Below are positions 33,757 to 45,044 of a stretch of 64,000 nt of DNA, piece by piece. Source of the stretch: Streptomyces sp. B21-083 (GTDB taxonomy: Bacteria; Actinomycetota; Actinomycetes; Streptomycetales; Streptomycetaceae); assembly GCF_036898825.1 (NCBI RefSeq), contig NZ_JARUND010000002.1:3410001-3474000 (forward strand), in the 5' to 3' direction. Under the pieces are notes generated by a model. The model made no database searches and was not told the DNA's origin. It saw only the letters and a list, made by a program, of their open reading frames with translations. Position numbers and translations under genes: made by a program. Each line of letters starts with the position of its first letter. The stretch's first letter is position 1.

Positions 33757-33801
33757 AAGGGGTGTCCGACAGGTCGACGACCGACCTGTCGGACACCCCT
33801 T
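33757..33801. terminator. Bidirectional terminator, 20-bp perfect stem
   Basis: AAGGGGTGTCCGACAGGTCG (33757-33776) pairs perfectly with 33782-33801 across a 5-nt loop. It separates the collagen-like gene from the convergent radical SAM gene and, read either way, ends in a short A/T-containing flank. Confidence 0.9.
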
Positions 33802-33832
33802 GCGGCACCTCATAACGGGCTGCCACAGACAC

Positions 33833-35782
<1,950 letters not shown>

Positions 35783-35901
35783 CGCGGCGTTACCTTCGTG
35801 AGCTGACGGGGGATGACCACCAAGCGTAACCCGCCCGGAGGACTCCCCCGCCCGCGTGAAAACCGCTCCGAACCGGTGGGAAACCGGTGCGAAACCGGGT
35901 G

Positions 35902-37404
35902 CTAGACCTCCATCGCGCCCTGAATCGTCCGCCACTCCCCGGGCAGCGCCTCCTCCATCCTCGTGGCCCGCCACTCCTCGCGCCCGTACAGCAGCCCGTA
36001 AGTGAAGGTGTTCTCCCCGGCCGCGTGCGCCACGGCGGACAGCTCGCCCAGAGTGACGCGGACCATGACGCTGTCCTGGTGGTCGCCGAGCAGGCTCTGG
36101 AGGGACTTCATCGACTTGGTGAGCGTCTTGGCCGGGCCGCCCAGGGCGGGGGTGGCCGCCTCGGCGGCGTAGCGGGTGCGCTTGGCCTTCTTGCGGGCCT
36201 CGTGCAGCCCGAGGTCGCGGTCGGTGCCGGGCGGCTGCTCCATGGCTTCCTCGACCAGCGCGGACACCTTCGCGAAGTCCTTGCGTACGGCCTTGGCGAG
36301 CCGCTTGTCCGGCTTCTTCGCCGCCGCCTTGAGGACCGGCGGTTCGGCGACCACGGCGTCCAGGGTGTCGAGGAGCGTCAGATAGCGCGGGGAGTCGAGC
36401 ACGCCGAGCAGCCGGCGGCGCGCTCTGCCGTGCTCGGCCCTGGACCAGGCGCCCAGCCGGTCCCGGACGGGCCCGTGGAGGAGAGTGGGGGCCAGTTCGT
36501 CGAGGGCCTCGCCCAGCCGTTCGGCCAGGACCTCCTGGTCGCGGCCGAGGCCCAGCTCGCCGGCGAGCCACTTCAGCTCGTCACCGATCGGGTCGGTGAC
36601 CTTCCGGTCGAGGATCTTGGGGAAGGACTTGAAGGTGCTGCGCAGCCGGCGGGTGGCGACCCGCACGTCATGCACGGCATCCTCGGCGTCCTGGCGTACG
36701 GCCGGGTCGAGATCGAGGACGGCGTCCCGCTGGGCGCGGACGTAGGCGAGGACGTGGTCTCCGGCGGTGACGGACTCGGCGGGTTCGTCCTTGGGCCGGG
36801 GACGGCCACCCTTGGTCTCCGCCAGCGCCCGGGCAAGCTTCGACGCGGACTTCGAGGGCCGTACGCCCGCCTTGCGGAGGCGTTTGTCCACCTTGTCCAG
36901 GACGCGCTGGTCCTCGCCGTCGGCGAGCTCCACCTCGATCTCGGTCCACTGGGCGGTGCCCTCACCGCCGAACAGCCGCTCCGCCCGTACGGTGTCCACG
37001 CCGACCTCGGCGAGCCGGCGGCCGTCGGTGTCGACTAGGTCGCGCAGGTCGCGGGTGGAGCGCAGCCGTACGACTGGCACGAGCTGGCCCTCGCGGACGT
37101 GGGCGCGGACCAGCCCGGTCAGTTCGTCGGGGACGGTGTCGGAGAGCGGGAACTGGATCTCGTCCCGCACTCCTGGGGCGACCGGGAGTTTCAGGTGCCA
37201 GCCGGCGTCGGAGCCGCCGGTGCGGCGGCGCAGCGTGATCGAGGCCGCGGCCAGCCGCAGGTCCGAGGTGTCGTAGTAGGTCGCGTCGAGTTCGGCGGTG
37301 CCCTTGTCGAGGACGTCCGCGACTCCGGCGACGCCGGTCAGGTCGGGCAGTCCGCTGTCGTCGGATTCATACTTTCGCTCGATTTCCCGCTTTGTGTCCG
37401 CCAT
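35902..37404 (-). CDS. CYTH and CHAD domain protein
   Basis: 500 residues. Residues 1-200 are a CYTH domain starting with EIERKYE (the ExExK motif that binds triphosphate and metal) and including ITLRRRTGGSDAGWHLKLP and EIEVELADGE. Residues about 215-500 are a CHAD domain, a histidine- and arginine-rich helical fold: DAVHDVRVATRRLRSTF, LHEARKKAKRTRYAAEA and GDHQDSVMVR. CYTH enzymes act on triphosphates; CHAD binds inorganic polyphosphate, so a polyphosphate-linked role is likely. The next gene downstream is the radical SAM protein, 119 nt away. Confidence 0.92.
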   Translation of the reverse strand: MADTKREIERKYESDDSGLPDLTGVAGVADVLDKGTAELDATYYDTSDLRLAAASITLRRRTGGSDAGWHLKLPVAPGVRDEIQFPLSDTVPDELTGLVRAHVREGQLVPVVRLRSTRDLRDLVDTDGRRLAEVGVDTVRAERLFGGEGTAQWTEIEVELADGEDQRVLDKVDKRLRKAGVRPSKSASKLARALAETKGGRPRPKDEPAESVTAGDHVLAYVRAQRDAVLDLDPAVRQDAEDAVHDVRVATRRLRSTFKSFPKILDRKVTDPIGDELKWLAGELGLGRDQEVLAERLGEALDELAPTLLHGPVRDRLGAWSRAEHGRARRRLLGVLDSPRYLTLLDTLDAVVAEPPVLKAAAKKPDKRLAKAVRKDFAKVSALVEEAMEQPPGTDRDLGLHEARKKAKRTRYAAEAATPALGGPAKTLTKSMKSLQSLLGDHQDSVMVRVTLGELSAVAHAAGENTFTYGLLYGREEWRATRMEEALPGEWRTIQGAMEV

Positions 37405-37466
37405 GAACTGAATCTAGTCACGATCGGCCTCCGACGGCAGTCCCACGACCGTCGCCGGGCCGACAA

Positions 37467-37525
37467 CCCCGCGCCCTGTAGGGGCGCGGGGAACTGCGCG
37501 CCCAGCCACAACGGCGCCGCACCGG
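37467..37525 (+). repeat. Dispersed intergenic repeat, family B, copy 2 (with hairpin)
   Basis: CCCCGCGCCC-tgtag-GGGCGCGGGG (37467-37491) is a 10-bp hairpin, continuing as GAACTGCGCGCCCAGCCACA. It lies 35 nt past the rodA stop and probably ends the mre-pbp2-rodA transcript. Confidence 0.7.
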
Positions 37526-37559
37526 ACCGACTTCACCTCACCGTCCCTCCAGCGGAGCG

Positions 37560-38759
37560 TTACGCCGACATGGGCCGCTCCACCCTGATCGACTGCAACA
37601 GCCCCACCGCCACCCACACGGCGAACATCGACGATCCTCCGTATGACACGAAGGGCAGTGGCAGACCGGCGACCGGCATGATCCCCAGGGTCATCCCGAT
37701 GTTCTCGAAGGCCTGGAACGCGAACCACGCGATGATCCCGGCGGCGACGATCGTGCCGTACAGCTCGGTCGTCTCCCGGGCGATACGGCAGGCGCGCCAC
37801 AGGACGACGCCCAGGAGCACGATGATCAGGCCGGCGCCGACGAAGCCGAGTTCCTCCCCCGCGACCGTGAACACGAAGTCGGTCTGCTGTTCGGGCACGA
37901 ACTGGCCCGTGGTCTGGGAGCCGTGGAACAGGCCGGTGCCGGTGAGGCCGCCGGAACCGATCGCGATGCGCGCCTGGTTGGTGTTGTAGCCGACGCCGGC
38001 CGGGTCGAGTTCGGGGTTGGCGAAGGCGGCGAAGCGGTTGATCTGGTACTCGTCCAGGACGCCGAGCTGCCAGATCAGGACCGCGCCGAGGGCGCCCGTG
38101 CCGAGCAGGCCGAAGACCCAGCGGTTGGAGGCGCCGGAGGCGAGGAGCACGCCGAGCACGATGATGACCATGACCATGACCGACCCGAGGTCGGGCATCA
38201 GCATGACGACCATCATCGGTACGGCGGCCAGGCCCAGCGCCTGGAGGACCGTGCGGTGGTCGGGGTAGGGCTTGTCGCCCGCGTCGACCCGGGCGGCCAG
38301 GAGCATGGCCATGCCCAGGATGATCGTGATCTTCACGAACTCCGACGGCTGGAGCGAGAAGCCGCCGCCGAACACGATCCACGCGTGGGCGCCGTTGACG
38401 GTCGCGCCGAGCGGGGTCAGCACCATGAGGATCAGGAGGACGGAAAGGCCGTACAGGATCGGCACCGCCGTGCGCAGGTTGCGGTGGCCGAGCCAGACCG
38501 TACCGATCATCAGACAGAACCCGATGCCGGTGTTCATGAGGTGCCGGATCAGGAAGTAGTACTGGTCGCCCTGGTTGATCTCGGTGCGGTTGCGGGTCGC
38601 CGAGTAGACCAGGATCGCGCCGATGAAGGACAGCGCGAGCGCGGACAGCAGTATCGGCCAGTCCAGCCTGCGGGCCAGCGAGTCGCGGGCCAGCAGACGG
38701 GACAGGGACGAGCGTTCGGGGCCGTAGCCGGAGACCGAGAAGGTGTTCGCGCCGGTCAT
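37560..38759 (-). CDS. rodA: SEDS peptidoglycan glycosyltransferase, RodA type
   Basis: 399 residues with ten hydrophobic segments. The SEDS core is seen in GGGFSLQPSEFVKITIILGMA near residue 130, VMLMPDLGSVMVM near 195 and GVLPVAGLPLPFVSYGGSSM-like PVAGLPLPFVSYGGS near 360. It polymerises lipid II into glycan strands and works with the class B PBP encoded just upstream; the two genes overlap by 4 nt (ATGA). Position after pbp2 at the end of the mre cluster matches the S. coelicolor sfr gene, needed for spore-wall synthesis. Confidence 0.95.
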   Translation of the reverse strand: MTGANTFSVSGYGPERSSLSRLLARDSLARRLDWPILLSALALSFIGAILVYSATRNRTEINQGDQYYFLIRHLMNTGIGFCLMIGTVWLGHRNLRTAVPILYGLSVLLILMVLTPLGATVNGAHAWIVFGGGFSLQPSEFVKITIILGMAMLLAARVDAGDKPYPDHRTVLQALGLAAVPMMVVMLMPDLGSVMVMVIIVLGVLLASGASNRWVFGLLGTGALGAVLIWQLGVLDEYQINRFAAFANPELDPAGVGYNTNQARIAIGSGGLTGTGLFHGSQTTGQFVPEQQTDFVFTVAGEELGFVGAGLIIVLLGVVLWRACRIARETTELYGTIVAAGIIAWFAFQAFENIGMTLGIMPVAGLPLPFVSYGGSSMFAVWVAVGLLQSIRVERPMSA

Positions 38760-41005
38760 GTCGTCGTCCTTTGCGTACGCCGCTTACTCCGCCCGCGCCG
38801 GCGGTGGGCTCGGTCGGTGCCCGTCCGTTCGGACGCGACCGTGGCCGGCGGGAGCTGGCCGCCCGCGAGAGCGAGCGTCTCCTCGGTGGCCTCCTTCGGC
38901 GGCACGTACGGCTTGATCTTCGGGGCGTCGATCGAGCCGTCCGACTCGATCTTCGGGAGGCTCTTCTGCGGGGTGGGCAGCAGCGCCTTCCTGTTGTCGA
39001 TCTTGCCGTCCGGGGAGACGCCGTAGAGAGCCTCGTATATCTTGCGGACGGCCGGGCCGGAGGCTCCGGAGCCCGTACCACCCTGGGAGATCGTCATGAC
39101 GATCGTGTAGTCCTTGGTGTACGTCGCGAACCACGAGGTGGTCTGCTTGCCGTAGACCTCGGCCGTACCCGTCTTGGCGTGCATCGGGATCTTGTCCTGC
39201 GGCCAGCCACCGAACCGCCAGGCCGCCGAGCCGCGCGTGACGACTCCCTCGAAGGCACCGTTCATGTCCTTCAGGGTCGCCGGGGTGATCGGCAGCCTGC
39301 CGTGCGACTTGGGCGCGATCGCCTGCACGGACTTGCCGTCGGCGCTGACGATCGCCTTGCCGACGGTCGGGTCGTACAGGGTGCCGCCGTTGGAGATCGC
39401 CGAGTAGATCGTCGCCATCTGTATCGGCGTGACGAGGATGTCGCCCTGTCCGATCGAGTAGTTGACGGAGTCACCGGCGCGCATGAGGTTGCCTTCGAGG
39501 CAGTTCTCGTACGCGATCTGCTGGGCGTACGAGCCGCCCTTCTTGCCGTACTTGCACCAGGAGGCCTTGTTGGCCTTCCAGTAGTCCTGCTTCCACTTGC
39601 GGTCGGGGACGCGGCCGGCGACCTCGTTGGGCAGGTCGATGCCGGTCACGGCGCCGAGGCCGAACTTGTGGGCGGTGGTGTAGAACCAGTTCTTCGCGTC
39701 CTTCTTCGGCTTCAGGCCGCCGTCCTTCACCCACTCCTGGTGCGCGAGACGGTAGAAGACGGTGTCGCAGGAGACCTCGATGGCGCGGCCGAGGCTGATC
39801 GGGCCGTACCCCTTGGACTCGTAGTTCTTGAAGACCTGGCCGCCGATCGAGTACGAGCTGGAGCAGTCGTAGTGGCCGTCGAAGGGGTAGCCGGCGTCGA
39901 CGGCGGCAGCGGTGGAGATGGCCTTGAAGATCGAGCCGGGGGCCGCCTGGCCCTGGATCGCCCGGTTGAGCAGCGGGTAGTTGGAGTTCTTGCCGGTCAG
40001 CTTGGCGTAGTCCTTGGCGGAGATGCCGCCGACCCAGGCGTTCGGGTCGTAGCTCGGGTTGGACGCCATGGCGACGACTCGGCCCGTCTTGGCCTCCATG
40101 ACGACGACCGCGCCCGCGTCGGCCTTGTAGTTCTCGCCGGTGTTGTTGTCGTGCTCCTTGCGGGCCAGCTTCATCGCGTTGTTCAGCTCGTACTCGGCGA
40201 CCCGCTGGACGCGGGCGTCGATGCTGGTGACGAGGTTGGAGCCGGACTGGGCGGGGTCCGCCTCGGCGGTGCCGATGACGCGGCCGAGGTTGTCGACCTC
40301 GTAGCGGGTGACGCCGGCCTTGCCGCGCAGTTCCTTGTCGTACTCCCGCTCAAGGCCGGACCGGCCGACCTGGTCGGAGCGGAGGTAGGGCGAGTCGGTG
40401 TCGCGCGCCTTGGTGATCTCCTCGTCGGTGACCGGGGAGAGGTAGCCGAGGACCTGGGCGGTGTTGGAGCCGCCGGGGCCCGCGTAGCGGCGTACGGCCG
40501 CGGGTTCGGCGGTGATGCCGGGGAAGTCCTCGGAGCGCTCGCGGATCTGGAGCGCCTGGCGGGGGGTGGCCTCGTCGGTGATGGGGATCGGCTGGTACGG
40601 CGAGCCGTTCCAGCAGGGCTGCGGCGTCTTGGCGTCGCACAGCCGGACCTTGTCCTTGACCTCCTGGGGCTTCAGGCCCAGGACCCCGGCGAGCTTGGTG
40701 AGGACGGCATCGCCGTCGTCCTTCATCTTCAGCAGGTCGGTGCGGGAGGCGGAGACGACGAGACGCGTCTCGTTGTCCGCGATCGGCACCCCGCGCGCGT
40801 CGAGGATCGACCCGCGTACGGCGGGCTGCACCACCTGCTGTACGTGGTTGCCGGACGCCTCCTTGGCGTAGGCGTCCCCCTCGCGGATCTGGAGGTACCA
40901 CAGCCGGCCCCCGAGGGTGCCGAGGAGGGAGAGGACGAGGATCTGGATGACGACGAGACGGATCTGGACGCGTGGCGTCCGGCCGGTCTCGGGAATGTTG
41001 GTCAC
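38756..41005 (-). CDS. mrdA: Penicillin-binding protein 2 (class B transpeptidase)
   Basis: 749 residues; GTG at 41005 with GGAGG 8 nt upstream. One N-terminal membrane helix (LVVIQILVLSLLGTLGGRLW), a dimerisation domain, then the transpeptidase: S-x-x-K in GSIFKAISTAA near 358, SCDTVFYRLA (SxD) near 411, and HAKTGTAEVYG (KTG) near 609. The C-terminal 60 residues are basic and Pro-rich and include RRRGRSKRRTQR. It crosslinks peptidoglycan with RodA in the Mre-directed machinery. Contains an insert with several cysteines (CDAKTPQPCWNG, CKYGKKGGSYAQQIAYENC), which would be outside the cell. Confidence 0.96.
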   Translation of the reverse strand: MTNIPETGRTPRVQIRLVVIQILVLSLLGTLGGRLWYLQIREGDAYAKEASGNHVQQVVQPAVRGSILDARGVPIADNETRLVVSASRTDLLKMKDDGDAVLTKLAGVLGLKPQEVKDKVRLCDAKTPQPCWNGSPYQPIPITDEATPRQALQIRERSEDFPGITAEPAAVRRYAGPGGSNTAQVLGYLSPVTDEEITKARDTDSPYLRSDQVGRSGLEREYDKELRGKAGVTRYEVDNLGRVIGTAEADPAQSGSNLVTSIDARVQRVAEYELNNAMKLARKEHDNNTGENYKADAGAVVVMEAKTGRVVAMASNPSYDPNAWVGGISAKDYAKLTGKNSNYPLLNRAIQGQAAPGSIFKAISTAAAVDAGYPFDGHYDCSSSYSIGGQVFKNYESKGYGPISLGRAIEVSCDTVFYRLAHQEWVKDGGLKPKKDAKNWFYTTAHKFGLGAVTGIDLPNEVAGRVPDRKWKQDYWKANKASWCKYGKKGGSYAQQIAYENCLEGNLMRAGDSVNYSIGQGDILVTPIQMATIYSAISNGGTLYDPTVGKAIVSADGKSVQAIAPKSHGRLPITPATLKDMNGAFEGVVTRGSAAWRFGGWPQDKIPMHAKTGTAEVYGKQTTSWFATYTKDYTIVMTISQGGTGSGASGPAVRKIYEALYGVSPDGKIDNRKALLPTPQKSLPKIESDGSIDAPKIKPYVPPKEATEETLALAGGQLPPATVASERTGTDRAHRRRGRSKRRTQRTTT

Positions 41006-41112
41006 TGGTGCTGCCTCCGCCTCTCAGTGCGCGTGCGGGACGCGGACGTACGAGGCATACGAGTACACGAGCAAGCTGTGGGCGTGGGTGTCGGGGTTCG
41101 ACTGATAGGCGT

Positions 41113-41784
41113 TCACAGGCGCTTGACCCCCTTGATGCGGCCGGCGCGGGCGGCTTTCGAGCGGGCCGCCTTCGCCTTCAGGCCGCCGCGCTGACTGCCG
41201 ATGCTCAGGCCGGTGCCGGAGGACAGCCAGCCCGAGGAGATGTCGGTCTTCTTGGCCGCGGAGTTGGCCTCGGCGAGCGGGTCGTTCTCCGCTCTGCGGG
41301 CCAGGAACATGATGCCGGGGACCACGAAGGGCGCGAGCAGCAGGTCGTACAGCGCGGCTGTGAACAGCAGGCTGGGGAGGCCGACATGGCGGGCCGCGGT
41401 GTCGCCGACGAGGGCGCCGACACCGGCGTAGAGGAGGGTCGTGCCGACGGCCGCGGCGACCACGACGGCCATCGGGCCGGTGGCCGACTTGAGCCGGCCG
41501 TTCTCGGGTTTCACCAGGCCGGCCAGATAGCCGACGAGGCACAGCACGAGGGCGTAGCGGCCGGCCGCGTGGTCGGCGGGCGGAGCGAGGTCGGCGAGGA
41601 GTCCGGCGCCGAAGCCGACGAGGGCGCCGCCGACATGTCCGTACACCAGGGCGAGGCCGAGGACGGTCAGCAGCAGCAGGTCGGGGACGGCGCCCGGGAG
41701 GTGGAGGCGGGCGAGGACGCTCACCTGGATCACCATGGCGACGACCACCAGGGCGGTGGAGAGGAGCATCCGGTTGACACGCAT
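41113..41784 (-). CDS. mreD: Rod shape-determining protein MreD
   Basis: 223 residues with five hydrophobic helices: VNRMLLSTALVVVAMVIQVS, LLLLTVLGLALVYG, GALVGFGAGLLADLAPP, then VVVAAAVGTTLLYAGVGALV. The GFGAGLLADLAPP segment is characteristic. The C-terminal 60 residues are basic and hydrophilic (KAARSKAARAGRIKGVKRL). It links MreC to the rest of the elongation complex. 16 nt after mreC; 107 nt before pbp2. Confidence 0.94.
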   Translation of the reverse strand: MRVNRMLLSTALVVVAMVIQVSVLARLHLPGAVPDLLLLTVLGLALVYGHVGGALVGFGAGLLADLAPPADHAAGRYALVLCLVGYLAGLVKPENGRLKSATGPMAVVVAAAVGTTLLYAGVGALVGDTAARHVGLPSLLFTAALYDLLLAPFVVPGIMFLARRAENDPLAEANSAAKKTDISSGWLSSGTGLSIGSQRGGLKAKAARSKAARAGRIKGVKRL

Positions 41785-41800
41785 GGGAGAAGTTCAGCTC

Positions 41801-42745
41801 CTACTGCTGTTGCTGGTACTGGCCGTTGGACGCGGACGCGGACGGTGTCACCGTCACGGTGACCGTCGGCGTGGGGGTCGGCCTCGGCCTGGCCGGGAGG
41901 ACGGTGTCGCGCGGGTCGCTGCGCGGGGCCTCGACGACGACACCGACGATGTCGAGCTTGGTGAAGCCGACGAACGGCGTGACGTAGATCGTGCGGGTCA
42001 GGTCGCCGCCTGACGGGTCGACCCGGGACACGAAGCCGACGGGTACGCCCGGGACGAACGGCTTGTCGGCCTGCGAGCCGAAGGTGACCAGCCGGTCGCC
42101 CTTGCTGACCTTGGCCTTGCCGTTGAGGAGTTGGACGCGCAGCGGCCGGTCACCCTGCCCGGAGGCGAAGCCCAGTTCGTCGCTGCCCTCCATCCGCGTC
42201 CCCACCGTGAAGTCCGGGTCGTTGGCGAGCAGCACGGTCGAGGTGCTGGGGCCTACGGTGGTGACGCGGCCGACGAGTCCGTCCCCGTTCAGGACGGTCA
42301 TGTCGCGCTTGATGCCGTCGTCGGCGCCGACGTCGATGGTGACCGTCCAGGAGAAGCCCTGGGCCGCTCCTATGGCGATGACCTCGGCGCCCTTGATGCC
42401 GTACTGGCCGGCGCCGGCCGTCTTCAGCATCTTGTCGAGCTGGCTGAGGCGGCTGCGGTTGCGGTCGCTGCTGCCGAGGCGGGCCTTGAGCGCCGCGTTC
42501 TCCTTCTCCAGCGTGGCGAGCCGGTCGTGCCGGTCACCGGAGTCGCGTACTGCCGAGACGGCGTCGCCGACCGGGTCGACCACGGTGGCCACCCCGTCCT
42601 CGACCGGGCCGAAGACGGCTGCCGCGGCCTGCCGGGCACCGTCGACCGGTGACTCCTCCCCACCGCGGATGTCCACCGTGATCAGCGCGAACGCGACGGC
42701 GACCAGCAGCACCAGGAGCAGCCGGCTCTCTCGTGTGTCCCTCAC
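41801..42745 (-). CDS. mreC: Rod shape-determining protein MreC
   Basis: 314 residues from a GTG at 42745. One N-terminal membrane helix (RLLLVLLVAVAFALITVDI), a coiled coil with DRLATLEKENAALKARL near residue 70-90, and the extracellular beta domain: VTIDVGADDGIKRDMTVLN, GLVGRVTTVGPSTSTVLL and DPSGGDLTRTIYVTPFVG. The end is Pro/Thr-rich. It bridges MreB and PBP2. In S. coelicolor MreC is reported to be phosphorylated by Ser/Thr kinases. Confidence 0.95.
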   Translation of the reverse strand: MRDTRESRLLLVLLVAVAFALITVDIRGGEESPVDGARQAAAAVFGPVEDGVATVVDPVGDAVSAVRDSGDRHDRLATLEKENAALKARLGSSDRNRSRLSQLDKMLKTAGAGQYGIKGAEVIAIGAAQGFSWTVTIDVGADDGIKRDMTVLNGDGLVGRVTTVGPSTSTVLLANDPDFTVGTRMEGSDELGFASGQGDRPLRVQLLNGKAKVSKGDRLVTFGSQADKPFVPGVPVGFVSRVDPSGGDLTRTIYVTPFVGFTKLDIVGVVVEAPRSDPRDTVLPARPRPTPTPTVTVTVTPSASASNGQYQQQQ

Positions 42746-42855
42746 GTGCGGCGGCGTGCCTTCCTCAAGAGTTGTTCGGGGGAGCTTATGCCTCTATACC
42801 AACGATCCGCCGCACGAGAGGGGATCATCTCGTACGGCGGAATCGAAGAGTTACG

Positions 42856-43887
42856 TCATCTGCGCGGCGACGCGTCCAGCACCTGCTGGAGCGCCTCGAA
42901 CTCCTCCACGCACTTGCCGGAGCCGAGCGCCACGCTGTCCAGCGGGTCCTCGGCGATGTGGATGGGCATGCCGGTCTCACGGCGCAGCCGTTCGTCGAGT
43001 CCGCGGAGCAGGGCCCCGCCGCCGGTCAGAACGATGCCGCGGTCCATGATGTCGCCGGACAGCTCGGGCGGGCACTTGTCGAGGGTGGTCTTCACGGCGT
43101 CGACGATCGCGTTGACGGGTTCCTCGATCGCCTTGCGTACTTCGGCCGCGGAGATCACGACCGTCTTGGGCAGGCCGGAGACCAGGTCCCGGCCTCGGAT
43201 TTCGGTGTGTTCGTCAGCGTCGAGGTCGTACGCCGAACCGATCGTGATCTTGATCTGTTCGGCAGTCCGCTCACCCAGCAGGAGCGAGTACTCCTTCTTG
43301 ATGTGCTGGATGATCGAGCTGTCCAGCTCGTCACCAGCGACACGGATGGACTGGGCGGTGACGATGCCGCCGAGGGAGATGACCGCGACCTCCGTGGTAC
43401 CGCCGCCGATGTCCACCACCATGTTGCCCGTGGCCTCGTGGACCGGCAGGCCGGCGCCGATGGCCGCGGCCATGGGCTCCTCGATGATGTGCACCTGGCG
43501 CGCGCCGGCCTGGGACGAGGCCTCGATGACGGCGCGGCGCTCGACGCCCGTGATGCCCGAGGGCACACAGACGACGACACGGGGACGGGCGAGATACCGC
43601 CGCTTGTGAATCTTCAGAATGAAGTAGCGGAGCATCCGCTCGGTGATCTCGAAGTCGGCGATGACGCCGTCCTTGAGCGGGCGCACGGCAACGATGTTGC
43701 CGGGCGTCCGACCGATCATCTTCTTCGCTTCCGATCCGACCGCGAGAATGCCACCGGTGTTGGTGTTGATCGCGACGACGGACGGCTCGTTGAGTACGAT
43801 CCCGCGACCCCTGACGTACACCAGCGTGTTGGCGGTCCCGAGGTCGACAGCCATGTCACGGCCGATGAACGACATTGAGTTCCCCAT
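42856..43887 (-). CDS. mreB: Rod shape-determining protein MreB
   Basis: 343 residues, the actin-like ATPase. Marks: [20 protein letters not shown] (phosphate 1), [35 protein letters not shown] (phosphate 2) and [18 protein letters not shown] (adenosine). ATG at 43887 (MGNSMSF); an ATG at 43875 has the better GGGG ribosome site and is equally possible. In streptomycetes it acts mainly in sporulation septum and spore-wall assembly, not in vegetative tip growth. First gene of mreBCD-pbp2-rodA. Confidence 0.97.
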   Translation of the reverse strand: MGNSMSFIGRDMAVDLGTANTLVYVRGRGIVLNEPSVVAINTNTGGILAVGSEAKKMIGRTPGNIVAVRPLKDGVIADFEITERMLRYFILKIHKRRYLARPRVVVCVPSGITGVERRAVIEASSQAGARQVHIIEEPMAAAIGAGLPVHEATGNMVVDIGGGTTEVAVISLGGIVTAQSIRVAGDELDSSIIQHIKKEYSLLLGERTAEQIKITIGSAYDLDADEHTEIRGRDLVSGLPKTVVISAAEVRKAIEEPVNAIVDAVKTTLDKCPPELSGDIMDRGIVLTGGGALLRGLDERLRRETGMPIHIAEDPLDSVALGSGKCVEEFEALQQVLDASPRR

Positions 43888-44191
43888 CAGGATTCGACTG
43901 GCCTTCCCAAGTGAAGCGTGTGATGGCTCTGCTTTGGGGCGGCGAAGTGGGTGCGGTGACGAACAGGCTTGCAAGGCTTACATCGTAGTCGCGCCTGCAC
44001 GAACACCACGCGAGGGTCTTCGCCATTGTCAGCATGCGATGTGCCGTCTCGCTTGTGGAGACGAGCGTTCGGGGGTAGGCGTTCCCCCGATCGGCGCGCA
44101 TATGCCGCAGGACGGCCGGTTTTCGGCGGCCGTCCCAGGTCAGACATCCGGGTGAGGTGACGATCCCTCAGTCGGCGGTTCGGGCTGCGGC
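43888..44191 (-). promoter_or_regulatory. ndk-mreB intergenic region with stem-loops
   Basis: 304 nt without a gene. Stem-loops: CGTCTC/GAGACG (44045-44063), CGGGGG/CCCCCG (44070-44089) and GGACGGCC/GGCCGTCC (44110-44135). The last lies 57 nt after the ndk stop and is probably its terminator; the other two lie in what would be mreB promoter or leader sequence. mreB in Streptomyces has several growth-stage promoters, but I cannot place them. Confidence 0.5.
44110..44135 (-). terminator. Candidate terminator after ndk
   Basis: GGACGGCC and GGCCGTCC, 8-bp stem with a 10-nt loop containing TTTT on the plus strand. Confidence 0.5.
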
Positions 44192-44605
44192 TCAGTCGCG
44201 GCCGGGGAAGAAGATCTTCAGCTCACGCTCGGCGGACTCCTCGGAGTCGGAGGCGTGGATGAGGTTCTCGCGCACGATCACGCCGTAGTCGCCGCGGATG
44301 GAACCGGGGGCGGCGGCGATCGGGTCGGTGGGTCCGGCGAGCGCGCGCACACCCTCGATGACCCGGTCGCCCTCGACGACGAGCGCGACGACGGGGCCGG
44401 AGGCCATGAACTCGACGAGCGGCTCGTAGAAGACCTTGCCCTTGTGCTCGCCGTAGTGCTGCTCCAGCGTCTCCTGGTCCAGCGTACGCAGCTCCAGCGC
44501 GGTGATCCGCCAGCCAGCCTTGCGCTCGATCCGGCCGATGATCTCGCCGGTCAGGCCGCGACGGACGGTGTCGGGCTTGAGCAGGACGAGGGTGCGCTGA
44601 GTCAC
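44192..44605 (-). CDS. ndk: Nucleoside diphosphate kinase
   Basis: 137 residues, the standard length. RTLVLLKPDTVRRGLTGEII starts the protein; the catalytic histidine is in NLIHASDSEESAERELKIFF near residue 117, with the conserved S-x-x-S-A-E-R-E. It equilibrates nucleoside triphosphates from ATP. GTG start at 44605. It follows the DUF4233 gene by 67 nt. Confidence 0.98.
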   Translation of the reverse strand: MTQRTLVLLKPDTVRRGLTGEIIGRIERKAGWRITALELRTLDQETLEQHYGEHKGKVFYEPLVEFMASGPVVALVVEGDRVIEGVRALAGPTDPIAAAPGSIRGDYGVIVRENLIHASDSEESAERELKIFFPGRD

Positions 44606-44672
44606 GAGGGTGGCTCCATTCGGGTCACGTGTGTGCGGTGGTCAGAGGCTACAGGGCCGGTCCGGGCGGGTG

Positions 44673-45038
44673 TTACGCAGCGTCAGGGCCGGCTGGGCCG
44701 GCCCCCGCGGCCTGCGCCGCGAAGCGGGCCTTCGCCTCGTCGATCTTCCGGCCGTAGTGCACGGACGCCCACCACAGCGCGGCGAACATCGCGCCCATGA
44801 AGAACATGGTCGGCATGATGAAGCCGGACGCGATGAGCGCGATCTGCAGGGCCCAGCCGAGCTGCACCCCGCCGGGGCGGGTGATCACACCGCAGAGCAG
44901 CACGCACAGCAGCATGGCGATGCCGCTGACCGTCCACACCGTCGACATGGACAGGTCGGGGTCCTTCATGGCGACGAGACCGGCGAAGCCGATCAGGAAG
45001 ACCTCGCCGATCAGGGTCGAAGCGCAGAGCGTACGCAC
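44673..45038 (-). CDS. DUF4233 membrane protein
   Basis: 121 residues with four hydrophobic segments (LIGEVFLIGFAGLVAMKD, VSGIAMLLCVLLCGVI, LGWALQIALIASGFIM, MFFMGAMFAALWWASV) and a basic-acidic tail with GRKIDEAKARF. Found directly after folC in actinobacteria. GTG at 45038, 6 nt after the folC stop, with GGAAGGGG inside the folC end, so translation is coupled to folC. Function unknown. Confidence 0.88.
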   Translation of the reverse strand: MRTLCASTLIGEVFLIGFAGLVAMKDPDLSMSTVWTVSGIAMLLCVLLCGVITRPGGVQLGWALQIALIASGFIMPTMFFMGAMFAALWWASVHYGRKIDEAKARFAAQAAGAGPAGPDAA

Positions 45039-45044
45039 GGAACG

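Noticed and set aside
35783..36571. N-terminal extension of the radical SAM gene by 260 residues
   Set aside because: It overlaps the CYTH-CHAD gene on another frame and has no family similarity; the ATG at 35782 has a ribosome site and the expected family start.
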